64,000 bases of DNA, taken from contig NZ_CP037452.1 in assembly GCF_007754425.1 (NCBI RefSeq), forward strand, positions 5,555,164 through 5,619,163, given 5' to 3'. Shown one piece after another: positions 46,715 to 58,100 of the stretch. A program made the position numbers and the translations under genes. Origin of the DNA: Gimesia fumaroli. GTDB taxonomy: Bacteria > Planctomycetota > Planctomycetia > Planctomycetales > Planctomycetaceae. The notes beneath the pieces are model-generated. The model saw only the letters and a program-made list of their open reading frames with translations, was not told the DNA's origin and made no database searches. The first letter of the stretch is position 1, and each line of letters starts with the position of its first letter.

Positions 46715-47490
46715 TTTTTGACGTGAATGTGTACCTCTCCCGCTGGCCGTTCCGACGTTTGCCGCACGATGAAACGAATCAGCTGGTTCGAAAACTGAAA
46801 CAGAATCAGATCCAGCAGGCATTCGCCGGCAGTTTTGACGGTTTGCTGCATAAGGACATTCGCACGGTGAATCAGCGACTGGTGGCAGACTGTAAAACGA
46901 ATGGCTCTGACTTGCTGATCCCCGTGGGAACGATCAACCCTCGTCTGCCCGGCTGGGAAGATGACGTGATTGCCTGCCATGAAGAATGGAAGATGCCCGG
47001 CGTGCGGCTGCATCCCAATTATCATGAATATCAACTGAGCGATCCCGCGGTCAAAAAACTGTTCGCGATGGCGGCAGAGCGAAAATTGTTTGTGCAGATC
47101 GCGATGCGGATGGAAGATGACCGGACGCATCATCCGTTGATGCGTATCCCCGATGTCAACTTTGAGCCCTTACCCGATTTGATGAAGCAACACGATCAAC
47201 TGCAGGTGACGATTCTGAATGGAATGAAGTCACTGAGAGGGGCGAACTTAACCAGGCTAACTGAAAACCCGAATCTCACGATTGAAATTGCGATGCTGGA
47301 AGGAGTCGGCGGAATTGAGAAGTTAATGAAACAGGTGCCCTACCAGCAGATATTATTCGGTTCCTATCTGCCGTTTTTCTATCTGGAATCGAGTTTGAAC
47401 AAGCTGAAAGAGTCTGACCTGGGAATGGAAATCGAAACGCAGATCACGTGGGAGAATGCCCGGGCGCGGTTCCTGAATGCGAGCAGATAA
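46711..47490 (+). CDS. Amidohydrolase-like protein lacking the usual metal ligands
   Basis: A 259-residue TIM-barrel relative of the preceding protein. The sequence that should read DxHxH is DVNVYLSRWPF (no His). The strand-5 position is VQIAMRMED where its partner has YQHTW. The strand-6 AGHIGG is replaced by LNGMKS. The strand-8 GSD is GSYLPFF. Thus all four classical metal-binding places are substituted, although the fold-level similarity remains (GVRLHPNYHEY). The overlap with the active homologue suggests a regulatory or structural partner, or a metal-free enzyme. Followed by the convergent SecA-like gene, 6 bp between stops. Confidence 0.8.
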   Translation: MIFDVNVYLSRWPFRRLPHDETNQLVRKLKQNQIQQAFAGSFDGLLHKDIRTVNQRLVADCKTNGSDLLIPVGTINPRLPGWEDDVIACHEEWKMPGVRLHPNYHEYQLSDPAVKKLFAMAAERKLFVQIAMRMEDDRTHHPLMRIPDVNFEPLPDLMKQHDQLQVTILNGMKSLRGANLTRLTENPNLTIEIAMLEGVGGIEKLMKQVPYQQILFGSYLPFFYLESSLNKLKESDLGMEIETQITWENARARFLNASR

Positions 47491-47496
47491 ACCGTT

Positions 47497-49437
47497 TCAG
47501 TCCGTCCACTCCAGATAGGGATCGAGTCCCATTTTGTGAAACATTTCGATGCGGTGCTTTTCGTGTTTCAGCATATCACGGCGCTGCTTGTGATGGAGTT
47601 TCTCCAGGAAGTTCTGCGTATTGTTGAAGAAAGAAATCCAACTCCCCGGCAGCTCTCCTTTGTCATCTGCTTTCGCGGATTTAATAATTTTTCCGAGCTG
47701 AGTCAGCTCCAGGCAACGCAGCAATTCATCTTCGAGAGAGAGAAAGAACTGATAGTTTCCCGGATCCCCCTGCCGGGCTGCCCGACCAATCAACTGGCGG
47801 TCAATCCGAGCGGACGTATGCATTTCGGTGGCGATGACGTGCAGACCTCCGTTTTCACGGACTTCGTCGGAGAGTAGAATATCGGTTCCACGCCCGGCCA
47901 TATTTGTGGCAATGGTAACACGCGACGGCTCGCCCGCTTTCTTTACAATTTCCGCTTCCTGCGCATGATACTTTGCATTGAGGATCTGATGCGGAATGGC
48001 CTTCATCGCCAGTAAATCACCCAGCGCTTCCGATGCTTCTACGGAAGGTGTTCCGACAAGAATCGGGCAGCGTTTTTTTCTGATGTGTTCAATTTCCTCG
48101 ACCACTGCCATGCGTTTATCCTGCATGGTTTTGAAGAGACGCGGCTTGCTCCCTTTACGAATACAGGGGCGATGTGTGGGAATCGAGGTCACAGAGACTT
48201 TATAGGTCTTACGGATCTCTTTTTCCGCTAATGCGGCGGTCCCCGTCATACCTGCCAGATGCGAATAATTCTGGAAGAAACTTTGTACGGTGATGCGTGC
48301 TGCCTGTCCGGTGGCAGCGGTAATAGGAACGTGCTCCTGTGCTTCGATTGACTGGTGCAGGCCATCCTGCCACTTCCGGCCGTCCATCATGCGGCCCGTC
48401 GATTCATCGACAATGACAACTTCATCATCGACGACGACATAATCCCGGTCTTTGAGGAATCCAAACCGGGCTACCAGAGATTGTTCGACCTGTTTATAGA
48501 TCCGTTCGGTATCAATGGAATCCAGCAGAGAAGGCTTTGCCATCAGCAAGACCTTGCGACATCCCTGATCCGTCAGATATGCAGACCGCTTTTTCGGTTC
48601 ATAGACGAAATCGACTTCAGACTCTAATTGATGTGTTGCCCGGTTACTCCAGCGAAACAGGTTCACCGAAGCAGCGTCATTCGGCTGAATGAGACCGATA
48701 ATCAAAGGGGTACGTGCTTCATCAATCAAAACACTATCGGCTTCATCGATTAACGCGAAATAATTTCCACGTTGTACGAGTGGCTCTTTTCCTGATGCCT
48801 TATGATTTGTAATAGCCTGCTCTAACTGGCCCGGTGCACTGGCTCCGATCCGGATGCGATCGCGGAGAAAATCAAAGCCCATTTCATTCGCGGTGCCGTA
48901 TGTAACATCCAGACCGTAAGCAATGCGACGATCTTCGTCTTCCATATCAGCGGTAATACAGCCGACAGAAAGCCCCAGCTTATTGAAAATCGGACCCATG
49001 ATTTCCGAGTCACGTTGCGCGAGGTAGTCATTCACGGTGATGACATGACAACCTTTCCCCATTAATGCACGGAGGTAAGCCGGCAAGACTGCGGTCAACG
49101 TTTTTCCTTCCCCCGTCTGCATCTCAGCGATGCCGCCTTCGAAGAGAGCAATGCCCCCCATCAACTGCACGGGGAAATGCGCCATGTTTTTCGTGCGCCA
49201 GGCGGATTCTCGTACCAGAGCATAAGCCTCCGGAAGAATTTTCTTTAATGGCTCACCCGATTTGGCGCGCCAGCGCAATTCCAGAGAGTAGCGTTCCAAG
49301 CGATCGTCGGTCATTTTCTTCAGATCTTCACAGCGTTGAATGATCTGATCAGCCACTGCACTCCAACGAGATAAGCGTGACTGCTTGGGACGAAACCCTG
49401 CTTTCATCCAATGATAACTATGGGATGCGATGCTCAA
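47497..49437 (-). CDS. Short SecA-like preprotein translocase ATPase
   Basis: A 646-residue SecA homologue, compared with about 840-900 for the standard protein. The DEAD motor is intact: Walker A MQTGEGKT (106-113), VITVNDYLAQRD, TYGTANEMGFDFLRD, DEADSVLIDEARTPLIIG, the preprotein cross-linking region, GTPSVEASEAL, TNMAGRGTDI and RIDRQLIGRAARQGDPG. After the second RecA-like fold only about 80 residues remain, so most of the helical scaffold/wing region and the zinc-binding tail are missing. TTG 49437 has AGGAGG 4 bp upstream; ATG 49407 lacks a site, so TTG is favoured. It is probably a second, specialised SecA. Its substrates are unknown. Confidence 0.87.
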   Translation of the reverse strand: MSIASHSYHWMKAGFRPKQSRLSRWSAVADQIIQRCEDLKKMTDDRLERYSLELRWRAKSGEPLKKILPEAYALVRESAWRTKNMAHFPVQLMGGIALFEGGIAEMQTGEGKTLTAVLPAYLRALMGKGCHVITVNDYLAQRDSEIMGPIFNKLGLSVGCITADMEDEDRRIAYGLDVTYGTANEMGFDFLRDRIRIGASAPGQLEQAITNHKASGKEPLVQRGNYFALIDEADSVLIDEARTPLIIGLIQPNDAASVNLFRWSNRATHQLESEVDFVYEPKKRSAYLTDQGCRKVLLMAKPSLLDSIDTERIYKQVEQSLVARFGFLKDRDYVVVDDEVVIVDESTGRMMDGRKWQDGLHQSIEAQEHVPITAATGQAARITVQSFFQNYSHLAGMTGTAALAEKEIRKTYKVSVTSIPTHRPCIRKGSKPRLFKTMQDKRMAVVEEIEHIRKKRCPILVGTPSVEASEALGDLLAMKAIPHQILNAKYHAQEAEIVKKAGEPSRVTIATNMAGRGTDILLSDEVRENGGLHVIATEMHTSARIDRQLIGRAARQGDPGNYQFFLSLEDELLRCLELTQLGKIIKSAKADDKGELPGSWISFFNNTQNFLEKLHHKQRRDMLKHEKHRIEMFHKMGLDPYLEWTD

Positions 49438-50095
49438 TTTGCCTCCTGGATCATTGGGGTTCTCTCAATAACAGATACGATTCGTTGAACCATGATGGCT
49501 CAAAAACAGATAAATGTGGTAACAGAATTATGACGGACCAGGGACTGAAAAGTAACGGAAGAAACTGAATTTCACGTCGTTCAGGTCTCTTATTAGTTTG
49601 ATGAGAGAGGATGCAAACTGGCTATCTCGTAAGTCATTACATAATTTAACTTACATCAATCTATCCCTACCAGGCTCTCTAGGCTCTAAGCCATTTTTGT
49701 TAATTCTAACCGATGAACGTTCTTACAACAAAATAATTTTCTTCGATTTCGGAAGCACAGTCCCAAAAAGCCACCGAGTATGTAAGTTGTTATAATTTGT
49801 TGACTTAAAACAACAATCGAATCTGAATTTCTGGATCAAATGTTAGATTATTTGCATCCAATCGTCACTTTCGGTGCAGTTCGTTTTTTGCTTACGTCAA
49901 ACACAAACAGACTATCTACACCATACAATTATCGTAAACATTGGAAACATTCTAATTTACCTGTTTTTTTAGGTATGACGCGGCATTTAAAATCTTTAAC
50001 TGAACAGTCAGGCTTTTTCTATACAAATGCGACAGGCCTGAGTGTTGAAAATTATCAACCAAGCTAGTTCTCAATATAAAAAAGACACCAGTTAA
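49438..50095. other. 658-bp intergenic region before the first giant gene
   Basis: Divergent between the SecA-like gene and the giant surface protein gene. Most of it is AT-rich (about 49600-50095), as expected of a promoter and long leader. Short frames of 60-75 codons here have no ribosome-binding site or recognisable product. No strong hairpin seen. Confidence 0.5.
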
Positions 50096-53000
50096 ATGAT
50101 CTCAAAATTCGTTGACAACCTGTGGCGTCCCCGAAGAAGCAAACACCATCGCCGTTCGAAACGAGCCATTGCTCCGATTTCTGCTACAGAAAAGCTGGAA
50201 GATCGAACCTTGCTCAGCGGACAGGACCTGATTGGTTTCGCACAGGCACTGACGGCCGCCAATGTCACTCTATATGGTGCTGCCTGGGATGCCAATACGA
50301 CAGAGCAAAAAGCTTTACTGGAAGATGGTGCCTCATTTCTGCAGTTTGTTGATGTGACCAATGCGAACCGCACATTGAACGCGAACGCTTCTACCGTTGG
50401 TATTCTTCTCCAAGAGGATGTACGTCCTATCTGGCGACTCGATGATGGGACCTTGATCGACGGAAGTACGATCACATCCCTGCAAGATTTATCCACGGCA
50501 ACCGGTGTCGCGATTACAATGTCAGAAGGGCCGTACCTGAAAGAGATTGCCGACCAGAATTTGATTTCCGGGACTGGCCTGCACGTGGCGCTGGATGGAT
50601 TCGATCCTGACAATGGCGAGTTAAAATATACTGCTGTAAGCAGCGACGATACAAAGGTCCAAGTTCGGGTTCTTGAAGGCAATCGCAGCCTGCGTATCTC
50701 TGTCGCAGGTTACGGCGACATGGTCTTTGAATTATTTGAAGGCCGCGCATCAAGGGCCACCGAGAAGATTACGGCCTTAGCCGAAGCTGGTTTTTATGAC
50801 GGTGTCGAATTCCACCGAATTTTTGGAGGTGGCTTTTTGCGGGGTGGTTTCAACCCCAGTTTCGACCTCGGTACTCTGCCTCCAGGCGTCGCCAGTTACT
50901 TCGATGATCAATTTCACAATGAACTTCAGCATGTGCAGTCGGGCCTGCTTACAATGTATAAAGCACCTGTCACGGACGAGCTTGTGACTGATGATCTTAA
51001 TTTCTCCCAGTTTATTGTCACCAATGACGTAAGTCGAAATTATGATTTCCAGAATACCATCTTTGGATATCTCGTCGAGGGAGAAGAAGTCCGTGACGCG
51101 CTGAGTAAAATTCCAGAGACGGATGAATTCCCTGACTTTACCGTTACGATGGAAACGGTTGATGTCTTCACCGATGATGAAAATGCCACGCTGGTTTTAA
51201 CGGCAAATGAAAGCTTCACCGGGTCGGCAACGATCACTGTCACAGTCGAAGATGAAGATGGCAACATTCAGCAACGCCAATTTCAGGTGAATGCGACGAA
51301 TGACATGATTACGGATGCCACTGATGTGGAGAATGCCAAACCGTATCTGTTAGATATTCCGGATTTACAGGTCCGACCTGGAGAATCGATTCAATATCAA
51401 CTGGTAGGAGTCGACGCAGACATGGGAGCTGTCAATGGTAATTCCGAAATCCAATACTTTTCACAAGGCGATCTCCCTGCGCTGTCTCTTCCCGCATCGG
51501 TCCCGTCGGGAATGTCCTATGACGTGAACGAGACGACAGGACTACTCCAAATCTACACTTCACCGGGAATGGCATTCGGAGTTTATGAAATTACCGTTGC
51601 CGTAGGCTTTAACAATATCACCGATCTAGTTGAAGATGAAATTTATGGTGACCAGGAATTTGTTGACTATCAGGTTGTGACAGTGATTGTGAATGACCCT
51701 GCGATTGCCAACGACGATTACCTGGCAGTCCAGGGTGATATGGATTCATTAGATGTTCTCCAGAATGATACGACTGAATCCGGGGAATCGATTGTTATTG
51801 ACATGGAAACCGGTGAATTGCGTGAAGGCTATTCTGTGGAGATCGAAACCCAGCCTACTCACGGAGGGACGGTCACCTTCAACCCTGCAACCGGGAAAGT
51901 TGATTTTGTTTCCAATGGTTCAACTTATATCGGACTGGATAGTTTTACTTACCGAGTCAAAGACAGTCTGGGCGCCCTTTCCGAAATTGGTACTGTCACT
52001 TTTTCGATGGCTCCTGAAGGAGTGATTCTGGTCACATCGTTGCTTGAGGACGATCCAACCAAAGTTACCTTGCGTAATGCGATTATAGCCGCCAATCTTG
52101 ATACTGCAGTGGGAGCCGCCGCTGCGGGTAATGGCTCTGATACAATTATGTTCGATCCGGCTTTATTTATCGATCAAGAGACATCGAACATCATCTCCCA
52201 GACAATAGATCTTAAAGGGGGAGATCAAGAGCTTGAGATTACCGATTCCCTCACGATTATCGCCCCGACTTCAGAAAATGGAGATCCGCTGTTAACCCTC
52301 GACGCCACTCTCGATGGTGGTGATTCGTCCCGCCATTTTAAAATTACCGATGGATTAGCAGGCAATACTTTTCTGGTCAGTCTGCAAAACCTGATTTTGA
52401 TCGAGGGAAAGACCAATGATAACGGCGGTTCTATTTTCAACGCGGAACATCTGGTGCTCAGCAACAGCCAATTGCTGAATAATGAATCATCAATGGGGCT
52501 GGGTGGGGCTATTTATAATACGGGCACGCTTGAACTCACAAATACGGTTTTGCAATCAAACCATGCGATCACTTCCAGTGGTGGTGCCATTGCCAGCTTT
52601 TTCGGTTCGGTCACACTGACTCAGTCCACTATTGATGATAGTGATGCTGAAGGTTCTGGCGGCGGTATCTACGCCGTGAACTCTGATGTCACCTTAATCA
52701 ATAGCGTCATTTCGAATAATACCGGTTTCACTGGCGGTGGAGGTGGACTTTATCAAAATCAGGGCCTACTCACCGTGACTGGTTCTTCCTTTATCAACAA
52801 TATGATTCAAAATACCTTAGATGGTGGCGGCGTCTATGCCAATGAAACCACGACCAGTATTTCCGGCTCGACGTTCCATATGAACCAAAGCTCTGGTTCG
52901 GGTGGCGGCTTATACCAGAATTTGGGAGATCTGTCGGTACGCAATAGTACATTCTCTGAAAATGAAGCCGTGTTTGGAAACGGCGGGGCAATTTATACCA

Positions 53001-54814
53001 GCGCCATTACGGTTGCTGTTGTGAATTCAACAATATCGGGGAATACGGCGAGCGAGAACGGCGGAGGAATTTTCTTTGAAGATCATATCAACTTCGATAG
53101 TGGAACAATCGACAACAGCACAATCGCCGCAAACCATGCCGACATGGACGGCGGAGGACTCCACTTTCAATTCATCCAGGAAAAAATCAGGGCCAATCAT
53201 ACGATTATTGCTGATAACACAGCATCGGGCAGTGGCGCCGATGGGCTGGGTTCTTTAAGTGGCTATTACAGCCTCATCGAAGATACCAGTGGGTTAGATC
53301 TTCTGGGAGGGGTCAATTTTATCACGGGTCAGGACCCGGGATTACTTCCCCTGGCGGACAATGGCGGTTTGACTCAAACCCATGCGCTTGATTCAGGCAG
53401 CATCGCGATTGATGCAGGTGATCTCGCGTTTGACCCCAATACCTTTACGCCGGCATTGACCTTAGACCAGAGAGGTTCATCACGCATTGCCGACGGTAGT
53501 AACGACACTGTAGCTCGTGTGGATATTGGTGCCTACGAAGCGGAAGCCGTCCTGGGAAGTACCGACCTGATTGTAAAGCGGAGTGCCACGAACCCAGGAT
53601 CTTCTGGCGAACTGAGTTCGTTACCTGCCAATGTCGATTTCATTGATGAGTGGAACCCGGTTCTTGTCGAGATCTGGGTGAGTATCACCAATTCATCTGA
53701 AAATGGTGTCGCCTCTGCTCTGGTTGACTTTAACTTTGATGCCCAGTATCTGGTTGCAGATTCGATTGAGTACGGCTCTGCCTTTTCCGAGAATCAAACT
53801 GGAATCATTGATAATGAAACAGGAATGATTACTGGTTTAGGAGCCTCAACCAACCTTTCTGGTTATGGAGCTGAATCACACGTCCTGCTGGCACGTGTTC
53901 ATCTCTCAGTCAAACCTGTAGCATTAGAGACTGACGGACACTACATCGAGCCCGTTGCCGATTTGAATTTCGAAATTTTAAATAGTAGTGTGATCTCATC
54001 GGTCGGAGCAGCCACCGTCACTGAGGGAGCTGCAGTCAATCTGACGCTGGTTCCCGCCTTGTATGATCTCAATGATAATGGTTCTATCGACATCAGGGAC
54101 CTGATCCTTTTTATTAACGTTTACAACCAAACAACGGGAGAGTCCGCAGCCCCCGGTGTCTGGGCTGCTGACTTTGATCGCTCAGGGAAAGTGAATGTTC
54201 GTGACCTGTCTCTGCTTATTACTAACTACCGGAAAGTTCAGGGAAGCGGAAACTTCTTTGTCTATCCTTCAAATTTTGATGAAATCTGGCAGCAAAATAA
54301 TCTGATCACCTCATTCATCAATCCGGAAGACTCAAATTCCCAAAGCCTGACTTTAGACCTGGTTGATCCGGTGCTTGAGGCTGCTACAGAACAGCTGACT
54401 GAAACCCACGGGGATTCGGTCTCAGCACAATTGGACGATGTGAAGATTGAGATCGTCGAACTTCCAGGGAATCAAATCGCAAAATCAAATGCCGAAACCA
54501 ATACGGTCTATCTGGATGTGAATGCCGCAGGGTGGGGCTGGTTTGTTGATTCGACTCCGTTCCTGAATGAAGAATACAACGAAACAGCGTTGGGAATATT
54601 TGATGCTGCCTTGTTCAGTTCTGCAGACGGCCAGATTGATCTTCTGACTGTCCTGCTGCATGAACTAAGCCATCTTCTGGGTTACGACCATAGTCACGAA
54701 AGTGCTCTCATGGAGCCCGTCCTGGATCCGGGAGAACGAAAACTCAGCACTTACGACGAATCGGATGATTTCTTCAGTGGCTACCTTGATTCAGATTTTG
54801 GGGGGCTCAATTAA
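50096..54814 (+). CDS. Giant surface protein: LExRxLLS motif, cyclophilin, Ig-like, beta-helix, dockerin, metzincin
   Basis: A 1572-residue protein. The basic N-terminus ends in LEDRTLLSG (about 35-43), the planctomycete LEPR-XLL-type sorting motif. A cyclophilin-type domain (about 200-360) has [20 protein letters not shown]. An Ig/cadherin-like region with a Gly-rich VLQND...TYRVKDSLG module follows (about 400-640), then a right-handed beta-helix with [24 protein letters not shown] repeats (about 700-1125). Next are a beta-sandwich region, a dockerin-like pair of calcium loops ([13 protein letters not shown] from D1324; [13 protein letters not shown]) and a C-terminal zinc protease site [11 protein letters not shown] (H1522, H1526, H1532) with a likely Met-turn, ALMEP. 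The fusion is unusual; exported and probably cell-surface. Confidence 0.88.
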   Translation: MISKFVDNLWRPRRSKHHRRSKRAIAPISATEKLEDRTLLSGQDLIGFAQALTAANVTLYGAAWDANTTEQKALLEDGASFLQFVDVTNANRTLNANASTVGILLQEDVRPIWRLDDGTLIDGSTITSLQDLSTATGVAITMSEGPYLKEIADQNLISGTGLHVALDGFDPDNGELKYTAVSSDDTKVQVRVLEGNRSLRISVAGYGDMVFELFEGRASRATEKITALAEAGFYDGVEFHRIFGGGFLRGGFNPSFDLGTLPPGVASYFDDQFHNELQHVQSGLLTMYKAPVTDELVTDDLNFSQFIVTNDVSRNYDFQNTIFGYLVEGEEVRDALSKIPETDEFPDFTVTMETVDVFTDDENATLVLTANESFTGSATITVTVEDEDGNIQQRQFQVNATNDMITDATDVENAKPYLLDIPDLQVRPGESIQYQLVGVDADMGAVNGNSEIQYFSQGDLPALSLPASVPSGMSYDVNETTGLLQIYTSPGMAFGVYEITVAVGFNNITDLVEDEIYGDQEFVDYQVVTVIVNDPAIANDDYLAVQGDMDSLDVLQNDTTESGESIVIDMETGELREGYSVEIETQPTHGGTVTFNPATGKVDFVSNGSTYIGLDSFTYRVKDSLGALSEIGTVTFSMAPEGVILVTSLLEDDPTKVTLRNAIIAANLDTAVGAAAAGNGSDTIMFDPALFIDQETSNIISQTIDLKGGDQELEITDSLTIIAPTSENGDPLLTLDATLDGGDSSRHFKITDGLAGNTFLVSLQNLILIEGKTNDNGGSIFNAEHLVLSNSQLLNNESSMGLGGAIYNTGTLELTNTVLQSNHAITSSGGAIASFFGSVTLTQSTIDDSDAEGSGGGIYAVNSDVTLINSVISNNTGFTGGGGGLYQNQGLLTVTGSSFINNMIQNTLDGGGVYANETTTSISGSTFHMNQSSGSGGGLYQNLGDLSVRNSTFSENEAVFGNGGAIYTSAITVAVVNSTISGNTASENGGGIFFEDHINFDSGTIDNSTIAANHADMDGGGLHFQFIQEKIRANHTIIADNTASGSGADGLGSLSGYYSLIEDTSGLDLLGGVNFITGQDPGLLPLADNGGLTQTHALDSGSIAIDAGDLAFDPNTFTPALTLDQRGSSRIADGSNDTVARVDIGAYEAEAVLGSTDLIVKRSATNPGSSGELSSLPANVDFIDEWNPVLVEIWVSITNSSENGVASALVDFNFDAQYLVADSIEYGSAFSENQTGIIDNETGMITGLGASTNLSGYGAESHVLLARVHLSVKPVALETDGHYIEPVADLNFEILNSSVISSVGAATVTEGAAVNLTLVPALYDLNDNGSIDIRDLILFINVYNQTTGESAAPGVWAADFDRSGKVNVRDLSLLITNYRKVQGSGNFFVYPSNFDEIWQQNNLITSFINPEDSNSQSLTLDLVDPVLEAATEQLTETHGDSVSAQLDDVKIEIVELPGNQIAKSNAETNTVYLDVNAAGWGWFVDSTPFLNEEYNETALGIFDAALFSSADGQIDLLTVLLHELSHLLGYDHSHESALMEPVLDPGERKLSTYDESDDFFSGYLDSDFGGLN

Positions 54815-54831
54815 ACATCAATACAGGGACC

Positions 54832-54854
54832 AGGCTTTTTCCATGAAAAAGCCT
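54832..54854 (+). terminator. Hairpin after the first giant gene
   Basis: Arms aggctttttc (54832-54841) and gaaaaagcct (54845-54854) pair perfectly around a 3-nt loop, 18 bp past the stop. There is no trailing U tract, so efficiency is uncertain. Confidence 0.45.
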
Positions 54855-55197
54855 ATAAGAAGGTGAGAAATTGAACGTTCAGACGTCCAGAAGAGAAGAC
54901 TCTGTCTCCCATTGATCCTTAAAACCATAAGTAACCGTTATTTTTCGGATGATCTTTTCTATCTTTTGCTTGACATCCGTAGTTTTACTGCTGCACAATC
55001 AGTGTTAAATTTACCCATTTTAACAATAAACCTTACAAGTTGATTTTGATTAACGCGAACAAGATGGCATCTCAAGGCGATCTTGCTCAATCAAATACAC
55101 ATAAACCATTTATTACAAATAAGTTACAGACAACTACTACTCACAGACACGCGACTCGCTTCAGATCGAGTACTCTGTTTTGGCATGATATGGAAAG
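54855..55197. other. 343-bp intergenic region before the second giant gene
   Basis: AT-rich, mostly without structure. It contains one sigma-70-like candidate promoter (54970-54999, listed separately). No gene seen. Confidence 0.5.
54970..54999 (+). promoter_or_regulatory. Candidate sigma-70-type promoter for the second giant gene
   Basis: TTGACA (54970-54975) is followed after 18 bp by CACAAT (54994-54999), a 4/6 match to the -10 consensus. It lies about 200 bp before the ATG. Promoter consensus in planctomycetes is not well known, so this is tentative. Confidence 0.3.
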
Positions 55198-58100
55198 ATG
55201 CAAATGATGTTTACGAGAACTAAACGTCGTAACCAGCCAGGTCGAATTGGTTCACTTCTCAACTATCTTCTCAAGGGTCGAAATACACGCTTGCGCAATC
55301 AACGGATGAAATCGTTTTCGACTTCGATTTCCATCGTCGAGAGCCTGGAAGACAGGACCTTGCTTTCGGCAAGCAACATCTTCGATCCCAATATATTCGG
55401 TGACACAGGTAATGTCGCCCCTATCGCATCTGGAAGTGGAAATATCACCCCACAGATTCCAATTTCTGCTCAAGACCTCGCTGAAGAAGAATTAAACGCC
55501 CCCGTTTCAGAAGAAGTGAAAGAATTGGCGTTTAAAGATAAAGGGCAAGTAGGTAACCCTCCAAATCTTCAAACAACTGCTGATTTACTCTCGTTTGCGA
55601 CACACGAAAATGAAGTCATCGGTACAAGCGGCTCCAACGATGTGATTTCGAATGCCCAACTGATTGCTGGATTCGGGACGGGCGCTGATGACGATCCGGA
55701 AGTTGATCTCGCTGGATTTCTCGCCAATACAGGGTTTACGCAAACCTTTGGTGAATTTCCCGAAGATGACGGCTCCATTCTGCTGGCCAATAATTTAGGT
55801 TTGACCTCGGGAGAACAAGTTCAAATCCTGGGTGCAACTCTTGGCAATGGTCCTTATGGGACCGGGGGCAGCGCAGGCACCGATTCAGGTGATTTTGACT
55901 TTTACCAAATCTCAAATGTGATAGCCGGACAACGGATTACCGTCTCAGTAGAAGATACAACACAGTTCTTTAACCTGGATCCGATTGTTGCCATTTATGC
56001 CAGTGATGGATCACTACTCGTTAGTGACGACGATGGTGGCTTTCGATTAGACAGTCTACTTAACTTTGTCGCTCCTTTGGATGGTGACTATTACGTCATG
56101 GTCAGCAGTTTTGGAACAGGAAGCCCCAGTGATCCCTTTGATTCTGCCAGCGGAAATGGTGTCGGTGCGAGTGCTCGCTCTGAAGGTCTGTATGACCTCA
56201 CCATCGGGTTAAATGTATCGGATATCGATTATTATGCTGTTGAGTTGGAAGCAGGAGATATCCTGGGGGCTAACCTGTATGGTGCGGGACAAACTGTCTC
56301 ACTGATTAGCCCGACGGGACAGACGATGTTTGAATCATCACGTTTTCTGGCCGATCTCTATCCTGATGACAGCCCTCTTCCTGGTGACGGAAATGCGGCC
56401 GCCTCTATCGTAGCTCCCGTTACTGGAACTTATTATGTTGCAGTGACTGGAGATTTCGGCCTGTACGATCTCCAGCTCAGAGCGTTCCGTCCTGAACTGG
56501 AAACCCAAATGGTCGGCCCGGACGCCATTCAGACAATCTTCATTGATTTTGATGGTGCCACAGTAGACCCGTCTATCTTTGACGACACTCTGGATTCCAC
56601 TACCGCTACGCTCTCCCCCTTGAGTGCGTTTCTTGATAACTGGAATGATGTGACGACTGCGGATGAAGATGCCGTGATTGACGCGATCCTGGCAACGATT
56701 GAAGAAAACTTTGCAGATATTGGGGTGCTCGGAAATAATGGTGACTACAACACCACGACTAATCCCGGTGACTACGGGATTCGGATTTTAAACAGCCGTG
56801 ATCATGCCGATCCGTTTGGACAGGAAAATGTCAGTCGAATCATTATCGGTGGTACGATCGCAGAACTGGGAATCAGTACCATCGGCATTGCCGAATCAAT
56901 TGATGTTGGAAACTTTGATACTACGGAAGATTCTGTCGTATTACTGGACCTGCTCAGTAGCACAAATCAAGCTGACCCTAACTCCCTGAATAATATCATC
57001 AAAAACTTCACCAGCACCATGGTTGAATTGATTGGTGAAGCTGTAGGTAATATTGCCGCTCACGAAGCAGGCCACTTCTTCGGGTTATTTCATACTTCGA
57101 ATTCCACTTTCTTCTCACCATCTCAGCTCATTGATGTTGGTGGAAGCCTCTCCAATACGATCGGCATAGGCAATGATGGCTTCTATGGTACCGGCGATGA
57201 TGTTGATGTCGACTTTGGAACAGACTCTTTGATTGGATTCGCAGGACTACAAGACAGCATTAATACACTCGCATTTGGCTTATCCACGGGTGCCGACTAT
57301 GGCCGTGATTTTGGAGATGCGCCAGACACATATCCAACGCTGCTTGCCGATGATGGAGCCCGACATACACTTGTAGGGAATCTGAGACTTGGCGCCTCGA
57401 TCGATTTAGACGCCGATGGACTTCCCAGCCTGGATGCCTCTGGTGATGGGTTGGATGACGACGGGATTGTTTTCCTCTCGAATGGCATTTCTGAAAGTGA
57501 TGCCTTCGCGTCGATCTTGGTAGATGTGACCGGAGATGGTTTCCTGCAAGGCTGGGTTGACTTCAATCGTGATGGCGTCTGGGACTCCAGTGAGCAGATC
57601 GTCGTTGATGAAGCACTGACGACGGGCACGCATACCATCAAGTTTGCCGTTCCGCAAGGAGCTGCATTCAGTATTGGTGAAACGTTTGCCCGCTTCCGAT
57701 TCAGTTCACAGGCAGGTCTGGATGTAACGGGCCTTGCCCCTGACGGGGAAGTCGAAGACTACCGCCTTGATTTGACTGCCTCCCGTAGAGGTGTCGTCAC
57801 ATTTGATGCAGTCGAATATGAAGCAGGTCAATTAATTACGATCACGGTTACAGATGGCGACTTAGTCGGAACCGGAGCGGTCAACGTACTGGTCACTTCC
57901 TCTGGTGGAGACTCTGAAACGGTCACATTAACAGAAACCGCCGGTAATGGTGGTGAATTTGTAGGAACCATCTTTTCTTCACCTGGTCCCCTCGTTACGG
58001 AAAATGGAACTTTGGATGTTGTCTTCGGGCAAACCATTTCCGCAGCTTATGAAGACGCTGATACAGGCGAAGGTCAGGCAGGAAACTATCTGGGCGAATT

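Noticed and set aside
49598..50067. Short plus-strand frames in the leader of the first giant gene
   Set aside because: AT-rich with no Shine-Dalgarno or recognisable product.
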